Shown: positions 54,436 to 63,545 of the stretch, piece by piece
How positions within the stretch are numbered: position 1 is the stretch's first letter
How the letters are laid out: every line of letters starts with the position of its first letter
Source: JAGNXB01 sp942490895
GTDB lineage: Bacteria; Bacteroidota; Bacteroidia; Chitinophagales; Saprospiraceae
NCBI GenBank assembly: GCA_942490895.1
Contig: CALNZC010000052.1
Coordinates: forward strand, 62,001-126,000
Length of the DNA: 64,000 nucleotides
Direction: 5' to 3'
Notes under the pieces: model-generated
Databases searched by the model: none
Seen by the model: only the letters and a program-made list of their open reading frames with translations
Told to the model about the DNA's origin: nothing
Translations under genes and position numbers: made by a program

Positions 54436-56733
54436 ATGCGATCCTTCCAAATAGCCCTCCTGATCATCGGGACCTTTCTGCCAGTGGCAGGAATGGCACA
54501 AAACACGACCATTTTCGGGACAATTCGTGATGCATCCAGCGGTGAATCCCTGATCGGCGCCACAATTGCCATCCCCGCTCAACAAACTGGTGCCACCACA
54601 AATAATTATGGTTTTTATTCTCTTACGCTTCCCCGATGGGACAGTCTGACGCTGGTCATTTCTTACCTGGGTTACGAGCCGCAAATCAAAAAAGTATTTA
54701 TTCGGGAAGACGCCAGGGTAGACATTAAACTTCAACCGTCCGGAACAGACCTTGCAGCAGTAGAGGTAATGGCCAATAAGGTAGATGATCGAAATGTCTC
54801 GCAAACCCAAATGGGCGTTATTGACGTCCCGTTAAAACTGGTCAAGGAACTGCCTGCCATCCTGGGTGAGGCAGACATCATGAAAGTGATACAGCTATTA
54901 CCCGGTGTCCAATCCGGAAATGAAGGGACGACCGGATTCCATGTGCGTGGCGGAAATGCCGACCAGAATTTAATCCAACTGGATGAAGCAACTGTGTACA
55001 ACCCCAATCATCTTTTCGGTTTGTTAAGCACATTCAATACAGCCGCCATCAATAATGTCACGCTGATCAAAGGGGGATTCCCCGTACAATACGGCGGGCG
55101 CCTCTCCTCTATTCTGGATATTACGATGAAAGAGGGAAATGATCAACATTTTAAAGGCGAAGGGGGCATTGGATTGATCTCTTCCCGATTGACACTTGAA
55201 GGGCCGATCGTCAAAGAGAAAGCTTCCTATATCCTTTCCGCCCGGCGGACATACCTGGACCTTATCCTGAAGCCCTTCCTGCCCAGGAAGATCAATACCA
55301 ACTATCACTTTTATGACCTCAATGCTAAAGTGAATTACCGAATCGGAAAAAATGACCGCCTGTTCGCATCTTTCTTCAAGGGAACAGACCTCCTTCGCTA
55401 TGAACAAGCCGGTATTTATTACAAAATCAATTTTGGCAATACCACGGGTACATTGCGTTGGAATCACATCTTTGGCGAAAAGCTTTTTGCCAATACGTCC
55501 CTCATTTATAATGATTATGACTACGCCATCGAGGCCCGGCAAAACAGTGTTCAATCCAATGTGATTTCCGGGATTCGCGATCTGACGACAAAAATGGAAT
55601 TCAATTACTACCCGCATTATCGCCACCAGGTCAAGTTCGGAGGAATGGTCACCCACCATACCTTGCGATCGGAAGGTGATGCCCGATTTAATCCTGGCAC
55701 ACAAACCACTCCGGAACGGCCGATTCAGGATATCCCCAAAAAGCAATTTACTGAGGCTGCTCTGTACATCGAAGACGATATCCGCCTGAGCAAACAGTTT
55801 TCCCTTTCCGGAGGAATACGCATCCCTTATTATACCAGCGACAGTGCACAATACACCCGGATCGAGCCCCGGATCGGGATGAAATGGCAGATGGCCGACC
55901 GCACCAGTGTGAAGGCGGCATATACATTGATGAATCAGTTCATTCATCTCATTCCCGGATCGGCAGCATCCATCCCTTATGACATCTGGGCGCCATCTAC
56001 CCAAAACACAGTTCCTCAGACCAGCCAACAGCTCTCGCTGGGTGTCTTTCACAATCTGAAAGACAACAAGTATGAAATGAGCATGGAGGTCTACTATAAA
56101 AACATGGAACATCAGGTGCTATTCAAGGAGGGCAACCAGTTGGTTCAAAGTCTGGATATCGACCCATTGCTGACCTATGGAAAAGGGTGGAGTTATGGCG
56201 CCGAACTATTTGTTCAAAAGAATACCGGAAAACTCACCGGCTGGATCTCGTACACCCTGGCCTGGACCAATCAACGATTTCCTGAGCTGAATTTTGGGAA
56301 TACCTTTCCGTACCGGTATGACAAAAGGCACAATCTGAGCGTGACGGGCAGTTATGCCCTGACGAAAAAATGGTCGCTGTCTTCGACATTTGTCTTTACC
56401 TCCGGAGCTGCCTTTACTGTTCCGACAGGCCGAATTACCGCACAACAGGGAGCCACTCTTTTCGAAGGCAATTATTTCATTTATGAGGAACGCAATAATG
56501 TCCGAATGCCGGCATACCATCGTCTGGATATATCCGCTATCTATAAAAAATCAAAAACCTTCTTCGGGCAACCGTATGACAGTGAGTGGGTGTTCAGCTT
56601 ATACAATGTGTACAGCCGTCAAAATCCATATTTTATCTATTTCCAGGTAGATGTCAATACGGATCAACCACAGGCCAAACAAGTCTCACTCTTGCCGATT
56701 ATTCCGTCGGTGTCTTACAATTTCAAATTCTGA
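54436..56733 (+). CDS. TonB-dependent receptor, second of an operon pair
   Basis: 765 residues, signal peptide to AGMAQ, carboxypeptidase-regulatory-like domain (~24-105: TIFGTIRDASSGESLIGATI), plug (FHVRGGNADQNLIQLDEATV, FPVQYGGRLSSILDITM) and barrel ending PIIPSVSYNFKF. The plug segment matches receptors that pair with DUF4249 lipoproteins, and such a gene follows after 4 bases. Probably surface receptor for an unknown nutrient. Confidence 0.92.
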   Translation: MRSFQIALLIIGTFLPVAGMAQNTTIFGTIRDASSGESLIGATIAIPAQQTGATTNNYGFYSLTLPRWDSLTLVISYLGYEPQIKKVFIREDARVDIKLQPSGTDLAAVEVMANKVDDRNVSQTQMGVIDVPLKLVKELPAILGEADIMKVIQLLPGVQSGNEGTTGFHVRGGNADQNLIQLDEATVYNPNHLFGLLSTFNTAAINNVTLIKGGFPVQYGGRLSSILDITMKEGNDQHFKGEGGIGLISSRLTLEGPIVKEKASYILSARRTYLDLILKPFLPRKINTNYHFYDLNAKVNYRIGKNDRLFASFFKGTDLLRYEQAGIYYKINFGNTTGTLRWNHIFGEKLFANTSLIYNDYDYAIEARQNSVQSNVISGIRDLTTKMEFNYYPHYRHQVKFGGMVTHHTLRSEGDARFNPGTQTTPERPIQDIPKKQFTEAALYIEDDIRLSKQFSLSGGIRIPYYTSDSAQYTRIEPRIGMKWQMADRTSVKAAYTLMNQFIHLIPGSAASIPYDIWAPSTQNTVPQTSQQLSLGVFHNLKDNKYEMSMEVYYKNMEHQVLFKEGNQLVQSLDIDPLLTYGKGWSYGAELFVQKNTGKLTGWISYTLAWTNQRFPELNFGNTFPYRYDKRHNLSVTGSYALTKKWSLSSTFVFTSGAAFTVPTGRITAQQGATLFEGNYFIYEERNNVRMPAYHRLDISAIYKKSKTFFGQPYDSEWVFSLYNVYSRQNPYFIYFQVDVNTDQPQAKQVSLLPIIPSVSYNFKF

Positions 56734-56737
56734 TCAC

Positions 56738-57655
56738 ATGACGCATACACGATTCATATTCCTAGCGCTTTTCGGTTTGATTCTGCTGGGCACCGCCTGC
56801 CAGAAAACGCTGGATATTACACTACCGGACAACCATCAATCACAACTCTTCGTAGAAGGCATTTTGTACGTGGGCGAAACGCCCAGGATTTATCTCAGTG
56901 AGAGTGCCTCCTTCTTCAATGACAAGGTCACGCCTCAGGAAGTATTTGTTCGCACTGCAACTGTAATCCTGACCGAAGGGAGCAACAACTACTCCCTTGA
57001 GATAGATTCTACTTTTGACAAGTTTCGTTGTCGCTGGGTGCCTTTTTACACGACAAATCTCATCATTGAAAAAGACCGTACCTACCAGTTACACATTGAA
57101 GCCAATGGCCGCACCCTGACTGGAGAAACCTCCACATCACTCCAACCGATCACCATCACAGACGTCGAGTACACCCCCGAATTTTTTGATGTCTTTGGCG
57201 GCCATGACGGAGTGATTATCCAATTCCAGGACAATCCGGGTGAGGGCGATTACTATCGTTTTCAAATGGATCGGTGGATCGATACATCTCGATATCATGC
57301 TCATGTTCTGGACGGATTGATCAACACATGTGTCGAAGAGGATGAGCTGTTTTTTGTGTCTGATCTGGGGCGCACCATTTTCAGTGATTTTGCTATTGAT
57401 GGTGCACTCTTCAAACTGTATCTGGAAGTCTCGTTTGAATATGAGAAGGGTGACACTGCCACTATTTATATGCAGACTCTGGATGAGCACGCAGCCAGTT
57501 TTTATTCGGATATGGACAAGCAACTGGAATCCATTCTCAATCCTTTTGTCGAACCCGCGTTTCTCCACTCCACCGTCCAGGGTGGATTAGGTGTATTCGG
57601 ATCAGCGATTCGATCACCTTCCGTGCAGTTTATTTATCCTCAGGACAACCCATAG
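56738..57655 (+). CDS. DUF4249-family outer-membrane lipoprotein
   Basis: 305 residues from the ATG at 56738. Lipobox LLGTAC (Cys ~20), then DUF4249 hallmarks: LFVEGILYVGETPRIYLSES, a beta-rich middle (YQLHIEANGRTLTGETSTS), and a C-terminus with STVQGGLGVFGSAI. It most likely forms a surface complex with the preceding TonB receptor, analogous to SusD-type lids; this analogy is inference. Confidence 0.88.
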   Translation: MTHTRFIFLALFGLILLGTACQKTLDITLPDNHQSQLFVEGILYVGETPRIYLSESASFFNDKVTPQEVFVRTATVILTEGSNNYSLEIDSTFDKFRCRWVPFYTTNLIIEKDRTYQLHIEANGRTLTGETSTSLQPITITDVEYTPEFFDVFGGHDGVIIQFQDNPGEGDYYRFQMDRWIDTSRYHAHVLDGLINTCVEEDELFFVSDLGRTIFSDFAIDGALFKLYLEVSFEYEKGDTATIYMQTLDEHAASFYSDMDKQLESILNPFVEPAFLHSTVQGGLGVFGSAIRSPSVQFIYPQDNP

Positions 57656-57781
57656 CCCAATAAGAAAACAGGTTAAGGTCGGTTTGAGCCCTTTATGCAA
57701 AGTGCAGAGAGGGCTTCATTCATCTGGCGGGGTTCATTCGTATCTGGTATAGGGATGATCATCTGCTTGTCTTCCTTCGAG

Positions 57782-57789
57782 TACCTTTG
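57782..57789 (+). promoter_or_regulatory. Candidate -7 promoter element of the DUF457 gene
   Basis: TACCTTTG fits the Bacteroidota -7 consensus TAnnTTTG and is 35 bases before the TTG start at 57824. No good -33 TTTG is at the ideal distance. Confidence 0.45.
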
Positions 57790-57823
57790 TGTCGCTTCCT
57801 GACCTCGACAATCAATCACTGTA

Positions 57824-58792
57824 TTGGATAGTATTACACAAGCCATATTGGGCGCATCCGTAGGAGAGGCGGTACTTGGTCGACAGCTGGGACGCCGGGC
57901 TGCAATTGCAGGTGCGATCATCGCCACCCTTCCAGACCTGGATGTTATCCTCTATGGCTGGTATGATCACTTTGAAATGCTGTCCATACACAGGGGTTAC
58001 AGTCATTCTCTGGCAGGAAGTCTGATTGGAGCGTTTGTGATCACGTGGCTTTTAAAACGATTAAAGGGTTTCCGAGCTGTCCATACGACCTCCCTCTGGC
58101 TATTGGCCTGGCTTGCTTTGATCACGCATATCCTCCTTGACCTTTTCACAGGATACGGCACCCAATTCCTGTTACCCTTCAGTGATGCGCGCCTGGGTTT
58201 GGATAGCGTGAATATTGTCGACCCCGTTTACACAGTCCCTTTATTGATTGGATTGGCCATCAGCTTACGAATGGATCCGTCCTCGCCTCAGCGGCCATCC
58301 TATAATCGATGGGGGTTACTGATCAGCACCAGCTATCTGTGCTTTACTCTGGGCATCAAACAACATGTTCAATCGTCATTTAACCACCAATTAGACCATG
58401 AACAGATCCACCCGGAAGATATCCTGACCTTACCCGTGGGCATTGCCAGCATCCAATGGTATGGTGTCGCCCGGGCAGATGGTCGACTGTATCTGCAGAA
58501 GTACTCACTCCTGGATGGTTTCATCGACCCTTTGTATGAATTCCCCATCCACGAAGAGCTTCTCGAGGAGATTGACCCTGATGTGGCGCAAACAATGCGC
58601 TGGTTTGCCAAGGGATTCTATACCGTTGAAAAAGCGGCAGACCATATTCGGGTATTCAATCTACAAGTGGATATGCGTGGCCCGGTTCTGAACGATGGGC
58701 ACCTCTCTCCTACCCAAGGTTATTTCAAGATCTCCAATCAAATGGGCCAGCAAAACTTCTCCTCTGGCACCCTTCCGGCTGGACAGCCTTAA
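57824..58792 (+). CDS. DUF457 / YdjM-type membrane-bound metal-dependent hydrolase-like protein
   Basis: 322 residues using a TTG start; conserved sequence begins immediately (MDSITQAILGASVGEAVLG), which supports this start. Conserved His/Asp motifs DLDVILY, HRGYSHSLAGSLIGA, THILLDLFTGYGTQFLLPFS; several membrane helices, then a ~150-residue extracytoplasmic C-terminal region. Family members are annotated as LexA-regulated inner-membrane hydrolases; activity is not demonstrated for most. Confidence 0.85.
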   Translation: MDSITQAILGASVGEAVLGRQLGRRAAIAGAIIATLPDLDVILYGWYDHFEMLSIHRGYSHSLAGSLIGAFVITWLLKRLKGFRAVHTTSLWLLAWLALITHILLDLFTGYGTQFLLPFSDARLGLDSVNIVDPVYTVPLLIGLAISLRMDPSSPQRPSYNRWGLLISTSYLCFTLGIKQHVQSSFNHQLDHEQIHPEDILTLPVGIASIQWYGVARADGRLYLQKYSLLDGFIDPLYEFPIHEELLEEIDPDVAQTMRWFAKGFYTVEKAADHIRVFNLQVDMRGPVLNDGHLSPTQGYFKISNQMGQQNFSSGTLPAGQP

Positions 58793-58890
58793 AGCCTGGC
58801 TGATGCCAACCCGGACCTCTCCTCATAGCCGGTCAACTCCAGAGGTTGTTTCTATCCACTCTCATCCCTTAAAATGAATAGCGAATGCGC

Positions 58891-58909
58891 TGATTGTGAA
58901 AGCCAATCA
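58891..58909. promoter_or_regulatory. Inverted repeat upstream of norC, possible regulator site
   Basis: Perfect inverted repeat TGATTG-N7-CAATCA, 152-170 bases upstream of norC. It resembles Crp/Fnr-type operators in general symmetry but not in exact spacing; no regulator gene is adjacent. Confidence 0.35.
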
Positions 58910-58939
58910 AGATCATCGCATAAATTGATAGAGGACATT

Positions 58940-58969
58940 TTTGTCTTTTATTCAGATTTCCTACCTTCA
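58940..58969 (+). promoter_or_regulatory. Candidate promoter of norCB
   Basis: TTTG at 58940-58943 and TACCTTCA at 58962-58969 (18-base spacing) approximate the Bacteroidota TTTG / TAnnTTTG promoter. About 92 bases before norC. Confidence 0.4.
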
Positions 58970-59060
58970 CTATGTTCCTGGCATCTGAGGATGAACAGAA
59001 ATGATCCACAGGTAAACACACAATGAATGAATATCCACCCAATCGCTAAAACTCGTTCAC

Positions 59061-59486
59061 ATGCTCTCTAAATCACAAGCTCGAACATTCTTTCTGGGAG
59101 GCACGGTGATCACATTTGCCATATTTCTAGGCATGTCCTGGAATTCATTGAGCAATGCGGTCCCCAAGCAAACTCATGAAGAAAATCTGACCGACCAGGT
59201 CGTGCGTGGCAAGCACATCTGGGAGGAAAACAACTGCATGGGTTGCCACACCATCTTTGGTGAAGGCGCCTATTACGCACCCGAACTCACCAAGGTGATC
59301 GATCGCCGGGGTGAACCTTTCGTCAAGGCTGTCCTGACATCCAAGGCACCCTGGGCACCGAATGGTCGCAAAATGGTGGCCTATGGCTTCTCGGATAATG
59401 ACGCCGATGACCTGGTTGCTTTTTTCAAATGGATCGGTGAAGTCGATCTCAATGGCTTCCCACCAAAACCAGATCTCAAACAGTAA
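59061..59486 (+). CDS. norC: Nitric oxide reductase subunit C (cytochrome c)
   Basis: Electron-accepting cytochrome c subunit of cNOR, 141 residues. One N-terminal membrane anchor (~8-28, ARTFFLGGTVITFAIFLG), then a single c-type haem site CMGCH (~60-64) inside the family motif ENNCMGCHTIFGEGAYYAPEL, and Met ligand candidates near GRKMVAYGF. The length is typical. 27 bases before norB. Confidence 0.95.
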   Translation: MLSKSQARTFFLGGTVITFAIFLGMSWNSLSNAVPKQTHEENLTDQVVRGKHIWEENNCMGCHTIFGEGAYYAPELTKVIDRRGEPFVKAVLTSKAPWAPNGRKMVAYGFSDNDADDLVAFFKWIGEVDLNGFPPKPDLKQ

Positions 59487-59513
59487 TCCTAGACGTCAAA
59501 ATCGAAATACGCT

Positions 59514-60845
59514 ATGAAATATAAATCACAACAAGTTGCCTACTGGTTCTTCGCCTTGTCGATGCTCCTCCTGGCACTCCAGATCGTCTACGGATTCATC
59601 ATGGGATTCGCCCACATGGGTTACGATGGTCTGCATGACTTCATTCCGTTTAATACAGCTCGTGCCGTCCACACCAACTTATTGGTGGTCTGGATCCTCT
59701 CCGGATTCATGGGGGCCGCTTATTACATTATCCCGGAAGAAGCTGAGAATGAACTGGTCAATGTCAAACTGGCCTATATCCAGCTCATCACGCTCGCGCT
59801 GGTTGGTGTTGCCGCCATCATTGGCTATCACTTCAATTATTGGGAAGGACGGAAATTCCTTGAGATCCCCCGCCCTCTCGACTATCTGGTAGTCCTCAAT
59901 GTGCTGACGTTCCTCGGCCTCATCCTGGCGACGCTGTACAAAGGAAAAAAACGCACCACGACATCCCTGGTTTTGACCATGGGACTGGTCTTTGCCGCCC
60001 TCCTCTATCTTCCCGGCATGATCTGGTTTGACAACCAGACCATGGACTCATTCTTCCGCTGGTGGGTCGTTCACCTCTGGGTTGAAGGCGTTTGGGAATT
60101 GATCATGGGGGGTATTCTCGCCTTCCTGCTCATCAAGATTACGGGCGTTGACCGCGAGGTGATCGAGAAATGGCTGTATGTCATCGTAGGCCTGACCTTT
60201 ATCTCTGGTATTCTGGGAACAGGTCACCACTACTACTATATCGGTGTTGACAAAACCTGGTTGATCGTAGGTGGTATCTTCTCTGCTTTAGAGCCTCTGG
60301 CTTTCCTGGGAATGGCCCTTTTTGCTGTGGCCATGTATCGCAAGGGTGAGAAAAAACATCCGAATAAAACTGCACTCAACTGGACGTTGGGTACGGCAAT
60401 CGTTTCTTTTGTGGGAGCCGGCTTGCTCGGCCTCGCCCATACGTTGCCCCAGGTCAATATGTACACACATGGAACGCTGGTCACGGCCATGCATGGCCAC
60501 CTGGCTTTCTGGGGAGCTTATGGCATGATCGTATTTGCCATCATCTCCTATACCATGCCGAATATGACTGGGCGAAAGCTGTACAACACCAATACGGGTA
60601 TGCTGGCCTTCTGGCTGTCCAATATTGGCATGTTGGGTATGACGGTCGCTTTTGGTGTCGCCGGTGTCGCTCAGGTTTACCTCGAACGCAAGGTGGGAAT
60701 TGAATTTGGACTGGTCCAAAAAGAGATCCAGGTGCACTTCTTTATCCTGATTTGCTGTGCGACCTTGTTCACCACGGGGATCACCCTTTATATGTATGAA
60801 TTTATCAAATATGGTCGGCCTTCAGATGAGGCAATGGCCGAGTAA
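59514..60845 (+). CDS. norB: Nitric oxide reductase subunit B (cNOR catalytic subunit)
   Basis: Reduces 2 NO to N2O at a haem b3 / non-haem iron site in the inner membrane. 443 residues, 12 membrane helices. Key residues are present: low-spin haem His in NTARAVHTNLLVVW; VVHLWVEGVWEL with the FeB-site His and Glu of the cNOR family; HHYYYIG; and HGHLAFWGAYGM with the haem-ligand histidines. No N-terminal quinol-oxidising extension, so it is cNOR with NorC rather than qNOR. A terminator follows before norQ. Confidence 0.96.
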   Translation: MKYKSQQVAYWFFALSMLLLALQIVYGFIMGFAHMGYDGLHDFIPFNTARAVHTNLLVVWILSGFMGAAYYIIPEEAENELVNVKLAYIQLITLALVGVAAIIGYHFNYWEGRKFLEIPRPLDYLVVLNVLTFLGLILATLYKGKKRTTTSLVLTMGLVFAALLYLPGMIWFDNQTMDSFFRWWVVHLWVEGVWELIMGGILAFLLIKITGVDREVIEKWLYVIVGLTFISGILGTGHHYYYIGVDKTWLIVGGIFSALEPLAFLGMALFAVAMYRKGEKKHPNKTALNWTLGTAIVSFVGAGLLGLAHTLPQVNMYTHGTLVTAMHGHLAFWGAYGMIVFAIISYTMPNMTGRKLYNTNTGMLAFWLSNIGMLGMTVAFGVAGVAQVYLERKVGIEFGLVQKEIQVHFFILICCATLFTTGITLYMYEFIKYGRPSDEAMAE

Positions 60846-60904
60846 CAAATAGTCTTTCGAAGTGCAATAGCCCGGAAACGTCCGGCCAACGCTTCACTTT
60901 ATAG

Positions 60905-60943
60905 AACATAGGGTCAGTACCTGGTATTGGCCCTATGTTTTTT
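60905..60943 (+). terminator. Terminator between norB and norQ
   Basis: Stem AACATAGGGTCA / TGGCCCTATGTT (one G-U pair), loop GTACCTGGTAT, then TTTTTT. Directly after it a TACCTTGT element (60943-60950) could serve as -7 for norQD, so norCB and norQD may be separately controlled. Confidence 0.75.
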
Positions 60944-60957
60944 ACCTTGTACACCAC

Positions 60958-61737
60958 ATGAATACACCTGCACCCTACTATCATGCCGTCGGAAAGGAAG
61001 TCGAAGTTTTCGGCCATGCCTATCAGAATAAAATCCCTTTTTTACTCAAAGGGCCTACGGGAACCGGTAAGTCCCGTTTTATTGAATATATGGCCCATGA
61101 ACTGGGCCAAACACTCATCACGATCAGTTGCCATGAAGAGACTTCCTCTACTGACCTGATCGGTCGATTTATCATCAAAGGCGCGGAAACAGTTTGGGTG
61201 GACGGGCCACTCACTCGCGCCGTCAAAGAAGGGTCGATCATCTACCTGGATGAAATTGCCGAAGCACGACCGGACATCATTGTGTCCATTCACTCATTGA
61301 CAGACCATCGCCGTGAACTCTTTATCGACAAGCTTGGCGAAACCATAAAAGCCCACCCCGACTTTATGCTGGTGGCCTCCTTCAATCCGGGCTATCAACG
61401 TGGCTTTAAGGAACTCAAGCCGTCTACCCGACAGCGGTTCATTGCCATGTCATTCAACTACCCCGAAGAATCGATTGAAACTACTATCCTGAATGCAGAA
61501 TCGGGTATTGAAGATGCAGATGCCAAAAGGCTGGTCCAGATCGGAAACAAGATTCGCAACCTCACCGAACTTGGGCTTTCCGAAACAGTGTCAACCCGTC
61601 TATTGGTGGACGCAGCCAAACTCATCCACAGCGGTCTGCCCAAACGGCTTTCCGTAAAGGTGGCCGTGATCGAACCGCTCACCGATGACCCGGACGTGCT
61701 CCAGGCCCTGGGCGATCTGAGTGACCTTATGATCTGA
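60958..61737 (+). CDS. norQ: MoxR-type AAA+ ATPase NorQ/NirQ
   Basis: 259 residues. Walker A GPTGTGKS (~31-38), Walker B IIYLDEIAEA (~80-90), sensor region ASFNPGYQRGFKELKPSTRQR, MoxR family. Works with NorD as a chaperone-like pair that activates or inserts metal in NO reductase, as in other denitrifiers. Ends 2 bases before norD, so translationally coupled. Confidence 0.92.
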   Translation: MNTPAPYYHAVGKEVEVFGHAYQNKIPFLLKGPTGTGKSRFIEYMAHELGQTLITISCHEETSSTDLIGRFIIKGAETVWVDGPLTRAVKEGSIIYLDEIAEARPDIIVSIHSLTDHRRELFIDKLGETIKAHPDFMLVASFNPGYQRGFKELKPSTRQRFIAMSFNYPEESIETTILNAESGIEDADAKRLVQIGNKIRNLTELGLSETVSTRLLVDAAKLIHSGLPKRLSVKVAVIEPLTDDPDVLQALGDLSDLMI

Positions 61738-61739
61738 AC

Positions 61740-63506
61740 ATGCCACTAGACGAATATCTCTTTGGCCGGTTGGTCCAATATTTAAAACGAAAAAAGCGTG
61801 CTGCCACCGAGGTAGATGCCCGTAAGGTTGAACTGGCGGATATCAAACAGCGGCTGACCATTCTAGCGCGCGCTGTGTCTGGCGACGCCATCGAGATTTT
61901 CCCGGCAGAACGAGAAGGCGGGTACAAACAACACAATTTTTTTCTACCCAATTCCTGCTCTTTGTTTGCTACGTTGGAAGACAATCTGGCATTTTATTTT
62001 TATCGGGTACTCTACCTGTCCATCCAGCGGCAGATGAATATTAACGGACCCGCTCATATTGACCTTGCCCTGGCAGATGCTCAATTAAAAGCTTTCGAAG
62101 CAGCCCCTGTAATTCTGGTCGAGTTGGAACATCAGTTCCCACCAGTGGCAAAGATTCATCAACATTGCAAAATTGTATTGGAGGAAGCCGCTAGTGAAAA
62201 AAACCCTCCCGATTTCTCATGGCTCTATGGCAAATGGATGCGCAATGATCCAGCTGACGATTCAGAAGTCGAACTTCAACATGCTTCTGAGCACATCAAG
62301 AAGGCCGCACAGGAACAGCCTACGACCTTGATCAAATCGAAGGCCGTCGAGGAAATCAGAAGCATCATCGTCGATAAAAAGCAACAGGAAGATTACATCC
62401 TCACCCACAATTTTGAAAAAGTTGAAACCGCAGACGAATTCAGTGGTGTCTGGCGAGATTTTGACGGGGATGACGAACTGGAGGATCATCAAGAGGCCCT
62501 GGATGAATTAAATATGAAATTCACCGTCCGGGTGGATGATCAGGCCCACTCAGTCTATCAGGCTGAGTTTATCGAGAATACCACCATTTCGGAAAGTGCT
62601 GAACGGGATGGACAAGGGTATCATCTGAAATATGACGAATGGGATTATCGCAAGCGCGTCTACAAACAAGGGTTCTGCAAGGTCTATCCTCGGACCCAGA
62701 TCAAGACTGATCCTGATTATTATACCAGCACCATTCGAGATCATGCCCGGGTATTGACCAACCTTCGAAAGATGTTGGCCAATTTGAATAACACCATGCA
62801 ACAGCATCGACGTCAATCACAAGGGGATGAATTTGATATCGATGCCATTACCGACATGATTGCGGACATTCATGCCCGGCATACGCCATCTGAAAATATC
62901 TATATCGCCAAGCGAAAGAAAGCCAAGGATCTTTCATTGTTACTTTTATTGGATATCAGTCTATCCAGTGATGGGTATGCGGCAGGCAATCGGGTGATCG
63001 ATGTCGAAAAACAGATGTCCATTTTGTTTGGGGAGATCCTGGAGGAGTTTGGGATCGATTTTTCGATTTGCAGTTTTTTCTCCAAAACCAGGAATTATTC
63101 CACCTTCCTCACGTTGAAGGAATTTGACGAACCCTGGCAGGCCGCCAAGCTTAAAGTCGGTGCAGTCGAACCCCAGGGATATACCCGTATCGGGGCCGCT
63201 TTGCGGCATGCCGGGGCCTTGATGGACACCCGACCCACAAAAAACAAATGGGTCATCCTCATGTCCGACGGAAAGCCGAATGATTTTGATAAATACGAAG
63301 GCAAATATGGCATTCAGGATGTCCAGCAAGCCCTGCGTGAATTACATGAGCGCCAGATCAATTCCTATGCGCTGGCGGTAGAAGCCCAGGCCAAATATTA
63401 CCTCCCCCAAATGTTCGGACAAAACCACTATCAGATCCTGACCACTCCTGTAGAGCTCATTCAATCCATGATCAAACTGTATGAGAAGATTCGGTACAAG
63501 TCCTAA
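61740..63506 (+). CDS. norD: NorD, VWA-domain partner of NorQ
   Basis: 588 residues. The C-terminal von Willebrand A domain (~395-588) has an intact MIDAS: DISLSS (DxSxS), the Thr in PQGYTRIGAAL, and the Asp in LMSDGKPND. The N-terminal two thirds are helical and charged (HASEHIKKAAQEQ, RDFDGDDELEDHQEALDELN), as in NorD. Required with NorQ for active cNOR in studied denitrifiers; here inferred by homology and context. Confidence 0.92.
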   Translation: MPLDEYLFGRLVQYLKRKKRAATEVDARKVELADIKQRLTILARAVSGDAIEIFPAEREGGYKQHNFFLPNSCSLFATLEDNLAFYFYRVLYLSIQRQMNINGPAHIDLALADAQLKAFEAAPVILVELEHQFPPVAKIHQHCKIVLEEAASEKNPPDFSWLYGKWMRNDPADDSEVELQHASEHIKKAAQEQPTTLIKSKAVEEIRSIIVDKKQQEDYILTHNFEKVETADEFSGVWRDFDGDDELEDHQEALDELNMKFTVRVDDQAHSVYQAEFIENTTISESAERDGQGYHLKYDEWDYRKRVYKQGFCKVYPRTQIKTDPDYYTSTIRDHARVLTNLRKMLANLNNTMQQHRRQSQGDEFDIDAITDMIADIHARHTPSENIYIAKRKKAKDLSLLLLLDISLSSDGYAAGNRVIDVEKQMSILFGEILEEFGIDFSICSFFSKTRNYSTFLTLKEFDEPWQAAKLKVGAVEPQGYTRIGAALRHAGALMDTRPTKNKWVILMSDGKPNDFDKYEGKYGIQDVQQALRELHERQINSYALAVEAQAKYYLPQMFGQNHYQILTTPVELIQSMIKLYEKIRYKS

Positions 63507-63545
63507 AATTCAGTTTGATTGAAAACAAGTCTTCCTCTCGATTCC

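Noticed and set aside
55024..56112. 362-residue minus-strand open frame
   Set aside because: Antisense to the second TonB receptor with no domain of its own.
59514..60845. NorB as a cytochrome oxidase or qNOR
   Set aside because: The EGVWE glutamate and HHYYY pattern are cNOR-type, there is no Tyr-His oxidase motif or quinol-oxidase extension, and NorC is adjacent.
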